Position numbers and translations under genes: made by a program. Shown piece by piece: positions 1-5,307 of a DNA stretch of 5,307 nucleotides; position 1 is the first letter of the stretch, and each line of letters starts with the position of its first letter. Source of the stretch: an uncultured Porphyromonadaceae bacterium (GTDB lineage: Bacteria; Bacteroidota; Bacteroidia; Bacteroidales; CAMTPD01). The stretch is taken from contig CAMTPD010000155.1 in the NCBI GenBank assembly GCA_947074265.1, forward strand, positions 1 through 5,307, read 5' to 3'. The notes under the pieces are model-generated. The model did not search any database, had not been told where the DNA came from, and saw nothing but the letters and a program-made list of their open reading frames with translations.

Positions 1-2449
1 CTGTGAACCATAATTGTGGCACCAGCTTTAATAAGAGCATGAAGGTACAACATAGCAAAGCCTCGGTGATCTTATAGATCATAATTTGGTTATTGGAATA
101 ATAATAACCAAAGCTACAGATGACATTGATAAAAAAAAAGGCCCTTACAGATGTTCCGTATAGGGTATACAAATCGAGATCATAATAGCCAAGATAAGAC
201 GAGAGGCTTAAATTCAGACCACTATCTTGTTTAAAGGATGCAATCGTCGATACGAGTCGATTGAGATTAAATATTGCCGCTTTTATATTACGCAGAATAT
301 GTTCTTTTGCCTTTGCTTCCATGATGATATTGCATCCACGAGGAAGTAATGAGAATCCCTTCTTTACCTCATCTAATACATTCGACTTACTTTTACCGAT
401 TAAAGCTCTAAATCGGCTTTCGTAATTGTATTTCTCGTTAGCATTTGCAACAAAATCGAGTACAGTAAGCACATCTTTATTCTCACTTAGGCGGAGACCA
501 CGTCCCAACTGTTGTAAAAAGATTGTCAAACTTTCGGTAGGTCTTAGAAACAGGACTGTATCAACCTCCGGGATATCAACTCCTTCGTTGTAAAGGTCTA
601 CAACAAACAAATAGTTGATGAGTCCTTTTGCCAATTTATGTTGCACTTCCCTGCGCAATTGATCATTAGAACTCGCATCGAGGACTTCACTTCGATAACC
701 TTGCCCTCGAAATACATCATGCATATACGCAGCATGTTCTTGAGTAGAGCAAAAACACAACGCTTTGCAAGCGTGTGTATTGCAAATGTATTCCTCTAGT
801 TTTGCAATGATCAACTCTGCACGTTGATGCGTGCAATACAATCGGGTTAGTTCATTTTTATTATATCCACCGTTGGCATATGTAATCTGCATCAAATCAA
901 CACTCGACTCATCTGTAACACAGTAATAATGGAAGGGAGAAGGCAAGCCAGCATTCAAGGCCTCGGGCAATCTGATCTCCGCACCAATTCGGTTGTTGAA
1001 AAAGGTAAGAATGGATTGACCATCCATACGTTCGGGCGTAGCAGTGAGTCCTAGTAATATCTCAGGTGTAAAGTGGGTTAATAAGAATTGATAGCTATCT
1101 GCACTACTATGGTGAGCTTCGTCGAGAACGATATAATCATAGAAATTGGAAGGTAGTTTCTCAAAGAAAGCTTGCTGTGAGTTTAGTGTCTGGATGGACA
1201 CAAATAGATGTTTGAGATCTCCTTGCTCAGACGGTTTATTTCTCCCGGCCCATAACTCTCCGAAGTTAGGATCTTTCAATACAGCTTGATAGCTTCTTCT
1301 ACTTTTTGATAAAATTTCCTCACGGTGAACGACAAATAGAAAAGTAGCACAGCCTTTCTTTTCACAAAAACGTTTGTAGTCAAATGCCGAAAGAATTGTT
1401 TTCCCCGTTCCCGTTGCCGCAACAACTAGATTACGATAAGAGTTGTGCAAATGCCTTTCGACAAACAGCCGATCTAATATATCCTTTTGGTGTGGCTGTA
1501 AGTTGATGGTGTTCAAACTTATTACATTCTTACCTTTGCCTCGTTCTTGATCGATTGCTTTCTTGAAATATTCAAGACCTTCATCATTGATATCTCTAAA
1601 CTCTTTACTATTCCAGAAGTATTCGAACGTCGCCTTTGCTTTCTCAATAATTTGTGGATTCTCCCGTTTTGTGACACGAATATTCCACTCAAGCCCTTTG
1701 TCTAATGATGGTTTTGAAATATTTGAAGATCCGATGTATGCCGTATCAAACCCGCTCTCTCTTTCAAATATATAAGTCTTGGCATGTAAGCGATCTTGCT
1801 CGGTATTGTATGAGACTTTAATCTGTGTGTTGGGGAGTTGCATCAACTTTGCTATAGCTTTTACATCGGTTGCAGCCATATACGTAGTGGTTAGAACTCT
1901 CAATTCACTCCCTTCTCGAGAGGTGAATTCTTTAAGTTGATCATACATCAACATGAGACCACTGTGCTTGATAAATGAAACAATCCAATAGATTTTGTTG
2001 GATGAGAGAATGTCTCTATTCAACTCTTGAATAATGCCAATATCAGTATTGCATCCTGTAAAAAGATTACTTGAGGTAAGTCCTGTTAGTGGATACATGT
2101 TTTCAAACTTTGCTTTTAGCTGCTCTTCTGTTACGCCTACACGATTTAAGACCCCGGCCAATAAGTTTTCTTTATTACAAATTACGCTACTGGTCAAGTC
2201 GAACTCCCACTCTTGCTGAATGTAGTTAAAGATATGATTTACACATTCTATTTGATCTTCTGATTTTTCAAATAAGCGTTCATCAGCAAGTAATGCCTCA
2301 ATGATATCAGAAAGGTATCGACTCAACAAGCGTGGCGCCTCAGCAATGTCGATCTTTGCATATTTAATTAGATTCTTATCTCTATCTACTTTTTCGATCT
2401 TCTCCTGCAGTGCTCTACAAATAAGCGACTCATATATACCGTTTCTCAT
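1..2449 (-). CDS. PLD-nuclease / superfamily-2 DEAH helicase (COG3886-DUF3427 type), C-terminus missing
   Basis: Large ATP-dependent DNA helicase fused to a phospholipase-D-like nuclease domain, read from ATG at 2449 with no stop for 816 codons until the window edge. Seen in order: a helical N-terminal part (about 1-130); a PLD domain (about 135-290) with the HxK motif H222-A-K224 and GSSN at 240-243; Walker A AATGTGKT at 344-351; DEAH at 443-446; TATPER at 469-474; and motif VI QQLGRGLR at 646-653. A DUF3427-like C-terminal region starts near 680 and is incomplete. This order is known for the COG3886/COG1061 helicases, seen near defence and DNA-repair genes; the substrate here is unknown. 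The catalytic motifs look intact. The residue after HxK(x)4 is E rather than the classical D. The upstream Nudix gene is co-oriented, 107 bp away. Residues after about 773, past a 9-A run at 131-139, are hydrophobic and fit the family poorly, so an indel or chimera there is possible. Family is confident; role is inferred. Confidence 0.93.
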   Translation of the reverse strand, partial: MRNGIYESLICRALQEKIEKVDRDKNLIKYAKIDIAEAPRLLSRYLSDIIEALLADERLFEKSEDQIECVNHIFNYIQQEWEFDLTSSVICNKENLLAGVLNRVGVTEEQLKAKFENMYPLTGLTSSNLFTGCNTDIGIIQELNRDILSSNKIYWIVSFIKHSGLMLMYDQLKEFTSREGSELRVLTTTYMAATDVKAIAKLMQLPNTQIKVSYNTEQDRLHAKTYIFERESGFDTAYIGSSNISKPSLDKGLEWNIRVTKRENPQIIEKAKATFEYFWNSKEFRDINDEGLEYFKKAIDQERGKGKNVISLNTINLQPHQKDILDRLFVERHLHNSYRNLVVAATGTGKTILSAFDYKRFCEKKGCATFLFVVHREEILSKSRRSYQAVLKDPNFGELWAGRNKPSEQGDLKHLFVSIQTLNSQQAFFEKLPSNFYDYIVLDEAHHSSADSYQFLLTHFTPEILLGLTATPERMDGQSILTFFNNRIGAEIRLPEALNAGLPSPFHYYCVTDESSVDLMQITYANGGYNKNELTRLYCTHQRAELIIAKLEEYICNTHACKALCFCSTQEHAAYMHDVFRGQGYRSEVLDASSNDQLRREVQHKLAKGLINYLFVVDLYNEGVDIPEVDTVLFLRPTESLTIFLQQLGRGLRLSENKDVLTVLDFVANANEKYNYESRFRALIGKSKSNVLDEVKKGFSLLPRGCNIIMEAKAKEHILRNIKAAIFNLNRLVSTIASFKQDSGLNLSLSSYLGYYDLDLYTLYGTSVRAFFFINVICSFGYYYSNNQIMIYKITEALLCCTFMLLLKLVPQLWFT

Positions 2450-2461
2450 GCTATTTTATTC

Positions 2462-2485
2462 TTGATCTATTAAATAAAAGATCAA
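2462..2485. repeat. Inverted repeat at the predicted helicase transcription start (candidate operator)
   Basis: TTGATCT (2462-2468) and AGATCAA (2479-2485) form a perfect 7-bp inverted repeat with a 10-nt AT-only spacer. Its right arm touches the -7 box at 2486, so the repeat would cover the transcription start, a typical place for a repressor operator. It could also fold as a weak hairpin at the start of the mRNA. The function is inferred from position only. Confidence 0.45.
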
Positions 2486-2493
2486 CAAATATA
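2486..2493 (-). promoter_or_regulatory. Bacteroidota -7 box (TATATTTG) of the helicase gene
   Basis: The minus strand reads TATATTTG, an exact match to the Bacteroidota sigma-ABfr -7 consensus TAnnTTTG. It lies 36 bases before the helicase ATG, giving a predicted leader of about 30 nt. No TTTG is present at the expected -33 position, so the promoter may be weak or need an activator. Confidence 0.55.
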
Positions 2494-2494
2494 G

Positions 2495-2548
2495 GTTATA
2501 TCTTTCAAGGTAGTTCTATACACATTGAATCAACGACTATGATATAAC
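2495..2548. repeat. Inverted repeat upstream of the helicase -7 box
   Basis: GTTATATC (2495-2502) and GATATAAC (2541-2548) are perfect 8-bp inverted copies 46 bp apart, centre to centre. The inner copy lies one base from the -7 box, and the outer one just past the Nudix stop codon. Two binding sites for one dimeric regulator is a possible reading. AT-rich sequence makes chance matches of this length fairly common. Confidence 0.35.
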
Positions 2549-2556
2549 ACTTATTC

Positions 2557-2964
2557 TCAATATCCCTTTTCCTTAAAGCACATTAGCTTCTCAACAATAG
2601 GAAGATCTGCGGCGGCCCAATCGAGACGAGACAAATCGTCTCGTTCCAACCACTGAGCTTGAATGTGCTCTTTGAGTGTAACGTTTTGGTTCGTTGCTAA
2701 GCAATGGTAAAAATGCATATGAACCGAGAAGTCCGGATAATCGTAAATAAAATCACTAATTGCCCCTAATACAGTGATTTCATAATCTAACTCTTCTTGA
2801 ATCTCTCGTATTAATGCATCTTGCATTGACTCTCCGTGTTCGACTTTTCCTCCAGGAAACTCATATTTATATGAAATGTAATCGTATTTTGATTGGTTGC
2901 GTTGTACACAAAGGATTCGCTTATCCACTTCGATTACAGCAGCCACTACAGATATTGGTTTCAT
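2557..2964 (-). CDS. Nudix hydrolase, MutT-like (deoxy)nucleoside triphosphate pyrophosphohydrolase
   Basis: A 135-residue, single-domain cytosolic Nudix protein of normal length. Enzymes of this group cleave nucleoside triphosphates (8-oxo-dGTP, CTP or modified dNTPs) to the monophosphate and pyrophosphate. The Nudix box GX5EX7REUXEEXGU runs from G39 to Y61: E45, R53, E54, E57 and E58 are all present, so the metal site looks intact. The usual glycine near its end is D60. The FPGGK lead-in (36-40) and the C-terminal W105...LDWAAADLPI pattern (114-123) fit the MutT/CTP pyrophosphohydrolase subgroup. It is followed in the same direction by the helicase, with no clear terminator between, so read-through is possible. 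The ATG at 2964 lies about 18 nt after the predicted transcription start. Fold is confident; the exact substrate cannot be read from the sequence. Confidence 0.95.
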   Translation of the reverse strand: MKPISVVAAVIEVDKRILCVQRNQSKYDYISYKYEFPGGKVEHGESMQDALIREIQEELDYEITVLGAISDFIYDYPDFSVHMHFYHCLATNQNVTLKEHIQAQWLERDDLSRLDWAAADLPIVEKLMCFKEKGY

Positions 2965-2988
2965 TGTTTATTCTTTTTGTTATCGGTA

Positions 2989-2996
2989 CAAAGGTA
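2989..2996 (-). promoter_or_regulatory. Bacteroidota -7 box (TACCTTTG) of the Nudix gene
   Basis: The minus strand reads TACCTTTG, an exact TAnnTTTG match, 25 bases before the Nudix ATG. That predicts a leader of under 20 nt. No good TTTG is seen about 20 nt further upstream; the nearest is 35 nt away. This box would drive the Nudix gene and perhaps the helicase by read-through. Confidence 0.55.
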
Positions 2997-3101
2997 GGTT
3001 CTTTTCGACTTTTAGTGCGACTCCGGCTTTGCAAATACATCGATCCGCCTCAACATTACAATTCGTTATACTGTTTTAAAGATGAAATAAGAACAGAGAC
3101 T

Positions 3102-3317
3102 ATGGATACAAAATTTAAGGTTGGGGATCGGGTAAGGTGGAATTCGGAAGCCGGTTTTGTAACAGGAACGATTATCAAAATTCATACATCTGATTTTGAC
3201 TACAAAGGCTATACGCATCATGCTACGCCTCAAGATCCGCAATACGAGATCAAGAGTAGCAAATCAAATCACATTGCCGCACACAAGGGTGCAGCACTTT
3301 CTAAGGTCGAAGAATAA
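3102..3317 (+). CDS. HVA1 / DUF2945 Tudor-like small protein
   Basis: A 71-residue, probably cytosolic protein matching the DUF2945 family (hypervirulence-associated protein, TUDOR domain) over its full length. The recognisable pattern is FKVGDRVRWNSEAG near the start, a strand-rich middle, then DPQYEIKSSKSNHIAAHKGAALSKV, where PQYE, the SxKS stretch and the AAHKG..L ending are the family hallmarks. Its molecular function is not established; the name comes from fungal homologues. The frame stays open upstream to 2814, but that part is antisense to the Nudix gene and the family domain starts right at the ATG at 3102, so 3102 is chosen. It is divergent from the Nudix gene across a 137-bp gap and convergent with the HU-HIG gene. 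No exact TAnnTTTG box is seen upstream; TATACTGTTTT at 3067-3077 is a loose candidate. Confidence 0.88.
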   Translation: MDTKFKVGDRVRWNSEAGFVTGTIIKIHTSDFDYKGYTHHATPQDPQYEIKSSKSNHIAAHKGAALSKVEE

Positions 3318-3327
3318 TCTTTTATAA

Positions 3328-3380
3328 AAAATGCCGCGTTGATCCTATCCTCAAGATAAAATCAACGCGGCATTGCTTTT
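3328..3380. terminator. Bidirectional intrinsic terminator between convergent genes
   Basis: A perfect 14-bp inverted repeat (AATGCCGCGTTGAT at 3330-3343, its complement at 3361-3374) with a GC-rich core and a 17-nt loop. T-runs follow on both strands: CTTTTT at 3376 onward on plus, and TTTTTT within the minus-strand flank. It lies between the Tudor-like gene stop and the HU-HIG stop, so it can end both transcripts. Confidence 0.9.
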
Positions 3381-3382
3381 TA

Positions 3383-3985
3383 TTACGACAAAGAGCCTGC
3401 CGCCAAGGTGTAGAAGTTGAGCGGAGACTTTCCTTCTCTTTTCAATATGCCTTCATTCAGGTATCGATTGCAATCGCTACGCCAAACGCGGTCGCTACAT
3501 CCCATCAAGATTCGATAAGTACTCCGATTGATAAACGGATGTTCCGATAAATATTTCATCAGCTTTGCATGCCGAAAATCAAACGTGGTTTTATCGTGTT
3601 TTGCCGCACTGCTACGTTCGAGCGAAGCACCGCTGAGTCGTGTTTTCAGGGATTTGCTGCACCGAAATGTAACACGCTTTACATCGAGCGAATTTCCTCG
3701 TATCTCTTTCTCATCCGTTACCTTGCGAGACGAAAGCGATACGGCAAGCGTACCCACTCCGTCGAGCTCGACCTGATAACCGTTTCGTAACGACTTTACG
3801 ATAAATTCCTCGAGGCTTTTCATCGCTCCTAATATATCGGCTTTGTTGAGCGTGCCGCCGTCGTGTGCCTCCTCGGCCCAGTCGGCAAGTCGTTTTGTGC
3901 CACGCGACACGACATAGGGATGTAAGTAAATCAACTCGTCTTCATTGCGCTTGGGTAGCGCTTTCATTTTGTACAAAATAGACAT
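3383..3985 (-). CDS. HU-HIG DNA-binding protein with C-terminal winged-helix-like domain
   Basis: A 200-residue member of the Bacteroidota HU-like (HU-HIG/IHF-like) nucleoid protein group. The N-terminal HU-like domain (about 1-118) shows the family start MSILYK, a YLHPYVVSRGT strand, the helical TLNKADILGAMKSLEEFI stretch and NGYQVELDGVGTLAVSLS (69-85), which leads into the DNA-binding arm. A charged linker (about 119-137) follows. Residues 138-195 (KYLSEHPFINRSTYRILMG, then RSDCNRYLNEGILKREG and NFYTL) read like a winged helix-turn-helix seen in some relatives. The start at 3985 is preferred over M7 because family members begin MxxxYK. It likely binds or bends DNA; the target is unknown. 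It follows a 305-bp region with a strong repeat cluster, which may be its control region or binding site. No exact TAnnTTTG box is seen. Confidence 0.87.
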   Translation of the reverse strand: MSILYKMKALPKRNEDELIYLHPYVVSRGTKRLADWAEEAHDGGTLNKADILGAMKSLEEFIVKSLRNGYQVELDGVGTLAVSLSSRKVTDEKEIRGNSLDVKRVTFRCSKSLKTRLSGASLERSSAAKHDKTTFDFRHAKLMKYLSEHPFINRSTYRILMGCSDRVWRSDCNRYLNEGILKREGKSPLNFYTLAAGSLS

Positions 3986-4038
3986 TTGTGTGTGTTTGAT
4001 GGTTTATGTATAAGGTTTAACTGCAAGTATTACGTTCA

Positions 4039-4138
4039 TTAAGCTTAGACACGTACGTGTGTACATCTTAGACAGGTATATGACAAGAATGCGTCACGAC
4101 CGTGTACACATCTTAGACACGTACGTGTCTAAGCTTAA
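4039..4138. repeat. Perfect 22-bp inverted repeat with internal palindrome and CTTAGACA units
   Basis: The arms 4039-4060 and 4117-4138 are exact 22-bp inverted copies (outer end TTAAGCTTAGACACG) separated by 56 bp. The right arm overlaps a separate perfect 22-bp palindrome at 4112-4133 (half-site CTTAGACACGT). CTTAGACA also occurs at 4044, 4067 and 4112, and inverted at 4126-4133. The direct copies are 23 and 45 bp apart, and a degraded unit may sit at 4091-4111, so the cluster can be read as about four units of ~23 bp. Its near edge is 54 bp upstream of the HU-HIG start. Options are an operator array, a binding site for the HU-HIG protein, a small palindromic element, or an invertible segment. 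Confidence 0.85.
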
Positions 4139-4225
4139 CTCTTACGACAACCCGAACAAATATACACAACAAATGCAACAAACCATCGCAAGCACAACAC
4201 TTTATATCCGCATATATGCAATAAG

Positions 4226-4265
4226 AGAAAAAGGCAGAAAACGAAGTTTTGTCGTTTCCTGCCTT
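4226..4265 (-). terminator. Intrinsic terminator of the secreted-protein gene
   Basis: On the minus strand a 14-bp stem (arms 4252-4265 and 4231-4244) forms with one G-U pair and a 7-nt loop, followed by TTTCTCTTAT just after a stem that itself ends in TT. It starts 26 bp past the stop codon of the secreted-protein gene, so that gene ends here and the HU-HIG gene needs its own promoter. Confidence 0.75.
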
Positions 4266-4290
4266 CAAAAATAATGTATCGTAGCTTCGC

Positions 4291-4857
4291 TTAGTCTTCC
4301 CAGCCCCAAGGAGCTTGTGGTGTAGCGACTTCTTTGCTCAAGTCGAATGTTACGGTAAACACCCTTTCGGAGCCGATGCGGCGAAGGTTGTAGGTAAATT
4401 CGGTTTCATTGATCGTGATCCACCACACATTGTTTGCCGTGTGCGGATATAGGTCTCTTGTGTAACTATCGGCAGGGAAAATTTGAATTGAATCTAGTCC
4501 TGCGTTGGGAGTCCAACCACCATATTGCGTTACTTTATCTTCACTTCCGTCTTCGTGTCTGTGATCGTGCTTAAGAAGGATGCGGTCGTTTTCGAGTTTA
4601 AGTATCCACGTACGAGAGCGATCATCGCCTACAAAAAACGGAATACGAATACGGTTTTCCTCACACGAACGTACGTGCATCACGAGTTTGTTTTTACTAA
4701 AGTCGTCGTTGCCTGCACCTGCGGTAACTTTTCCTTCATACGACTTGTTGCAATGTTGTTTGATCTTATTAAAGAATACGTGCGCATCATTTGGCTGTTG
4801 CGCAAATGCTACCACTGATGAACATAATAAGATTGCAGAAGTTAAGAATCTCTTCAT
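4291..4857 (-). CDS. Secreted protein of unknown function, Bacteroidota conserved
   Basis: A 188-residue exported protein. Residues 1-19 are a typical signal peptide (MKRF, a hydrophobic core, then VAFA before QQ), with likely cleavage after A19. C12 lies in the core but lacks a proper lipobox, so a soluble periplasmic product is expected. The mature part is probably beta-rich. Its notable features are C36 and C65 (a possible disulfide), RIPFFVGDDRSRTW (71-84), the charged stretch LKHDHRHEDGSED (95-107) followed by QYGGW (111-115), FPAD (127-130), and a TPQAPWGWED end. I recognise it as resembling conserved hypothetical proteins of Bacteroidota, but cannot name a domain. The His/Asp/Glu cluster could bind metal; that is inference. 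It has its own terminator. TTGAGT and TATAAC, 16 bp apart at 4874-4901, are a weak sigma-70-like promoter candidate. Confidence 0.9.
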   Translation of the reverse strand: MKRFLTSAILLCSSVVAFAQQPNDAHVFFNKIKQHCNKSYEGKVTAGAGNDDFSKNKLVMHVRSCEENRIRIPFFVGDDRSRTWILKLENDRILLKHDHRHEDGSEDKVTQYGGWTPNAGLDSIQIFPADSYTRDLYPHTANNVWWITINETEFTYNLRRIGSERVFTVTFDLSKEVATPQAPWGWED

Positions 4858-5264
4858 TTTCGTTTTTCTATTGGTTATAATTAGATCTCGCTTTAACTCA
4901 ATTAGCGGACCTTTTCAGTTTTAAAGCTTTTCGCCTACTACCATTTACCAGGCTAGTTTTCATATCAACAGCTAGGAAGTATGATAGCTAAGCTGCCAAT
5001 GTGGCAAATTCAAACGTGTACTTTAATAGATGCATAAATTAACAACAAACACAACAAGAACAAGAGCTAATGTAAATTACTCACAATTGTTCATATTCAT
5101 ATATACATCCAAACTGATGAAGACACGCTTGCCCAAGAAAAACTACAACTGAAGGAGCACTAAAACTCTCATAGACCTAGAACAAACTGCTCGTCTCCAA
5201 TGACAACCATGAGTTGCCCATGTAACCTAATTAAAAGGAATACAATATGTAGAACGGCCAGCTG
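4858..5264. other. 407-bp stretch without a recognisable gene; origin of the distal part uncertain
   Basis: The part next to 4858 should hold the promoter of the secreted-protein gene. Beyond about 4920 no frame on either strand stays open for a credible length, no exact TAnnTTTG box is seen, and the only structure found is a small hairpin TGCCA-ATG-TGGCA at 4994-5006. Positions 5030-5070 are rich in A and C with repeated CAACAA-like steps. On the minus strand this resembles the T/G-rich style of a eukaryotic untranslated region, an impression only. The segment runs straight into adapter, so it rests on read ends and may be chimeric. Confidence 0.5.
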
Positions 5265-5307
5265 AGATCGGAAGAGCACACGTCTGAACTCCAGTCACTC
5301 CGGAGAA
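5265..5307 (+). other. Illumina TruSeq adapter and index (artefact)
   Basis: From 5265 the sequence is the standard TruSeq read-1 3' adapter (begins AGATCGGAAGAGCACACG, ends CCAGTCAC at 5298). An 8-base index TCCGGAGA follows at 5299-5306, which I recall as index D702, and then the first base of the next adapter part. This is untrimmed library sequence, not genome. Confidence 0.98.

Larger units (their letters stand above)
3986..4290. other. 305-bp intergenic region: repeat cluster and a terminator, no gene
   Basis: It lies upstream of the HU-HIG gene and downstream of the secreted-protein gene, both on minus. It holds the inverted/tandem repeat cluster at 4039-4138 and the terminator at 4226-4265. 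The promoter of the HU-HIG gene should lie here, but only poor matches to the Bacteroidota boxes are present. A plus-strand frame open from 4059 to 4274 is made largely of the repeats and the terminator and is not credible as a gene. Confidence 0.75.

Noticed and set aside
1563..2219. Short plus-strand open frames inside the helicase gene
   Set aside because: They lie opposite the PLD and N-terminal coding sequence of the helicase and have no independent support.
2814..3101. In-frame upstream extension of the Tudor-like gene (open from 2814)
   Set aside because: It is antisense to the 5' half of the Nudix gene, shows no family similarity, and the DUF2945 domain begins right at the ATG at 3102.
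3528..3790. Two plus-strand open frames inside the HU-HIG gene
   Set aside because: They are antisense shadows of a gene with clear family similarity, and have no recognisable domain.
4039..4138. CRISPR array or replication origin reading of the repeat cluster
   Set aside because: Units are degenerate and contiguous, without uniform spacers or cas genes, and no replication initiator gene is nearby.
4059..4274. 71-codon plus-strand open frame
   Set aside because: It is built from the repeat cluster and runs through the terminator hairpin of the opposite-strand gene; its repeated peptide pattern only mirrors the DNA repeats.
4525..4924. Plus-strand open frames across the secreted-protein gene
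   Set aside because: They are antisense to a gene with a signal peptide and its own terminator, and their composition is not protein-like.
5169..5210. Tiny minus-strand open frame near the right end (MVVIGDEQFVLGL)
   Set aside because: Thirteen codons with no context; it could be the end of a foreign exon, but that cannot be supported from this sequence.

Overview
The window looks like a piece of a Bacteroidota chromosome, probably Bacteroidales, assembled from short reads. The evidence is an HU-HIG (HU-like) DNA-binding protein of the kind that phylum expands, two exact matches to the Bacteroidota -7 promoter box TAnnTTTG just upstream of genes, no clear Shine-Dalgarno sites, and a moderately AT-rich composition. 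No rRNA, tRNA, CRISPR array, insertion sequence or phage structural gene is visible. Genus cannot be set from this sequence.

Layout, left to right. (1) Positions 1-2449, minus strand: the first ~816 codons of a large PLD-nuclease/superfamily-2 helicase of the COG3886 + DUF3427 type, cut off by the left edge. (2) 2450-2556: a short gap with a TAnnTTTG box set between two inverted repeats. (3) 2557-2964, minus: a MutT-like Nudix hydrolase with its own -7 box. The Nudix gene lies directly upstream of the helicase in the same direction, so the two may form a nucleotide-pool/DNA-processing pair. (4) 3102-3317, plus: a 71-residue HVA1/DUF2945 Tudor-like protein, divergent from the Nudix gene. (5) 3328-3380: a strong bidirectional terminator between convergent genes. 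(6) 3383-3985, minus: an HU-HIG DNA-binding protein with a C-terminal winged-helix-like extension. (7) 3986-4290: a 305-bp non-coding stretch holding a striking repeat cluster (22-bp perfect inverted repeat, a 22-bp palindrome and repeated CTTAGACA units), then the terminator of the next gene. (8) 4291-4857, minus: a secreted protein of unknown function. (9) 4858-5264: about 400 bp with no credible gene. (10) 5265-5307: Illumina TruSeq adapter plus index, not biological.

The genes are mostly housekeeping or accessory in type. The most promising biology is the Nudix-helicase pair with its unusual promoter region, and the repeat cluster in front of the HU-HIG gene. Both ends need caution: the right end runs into sequencing adapter, and the sequence next to it and the last ~45 codons at the left end do not look convincingly like the rest.
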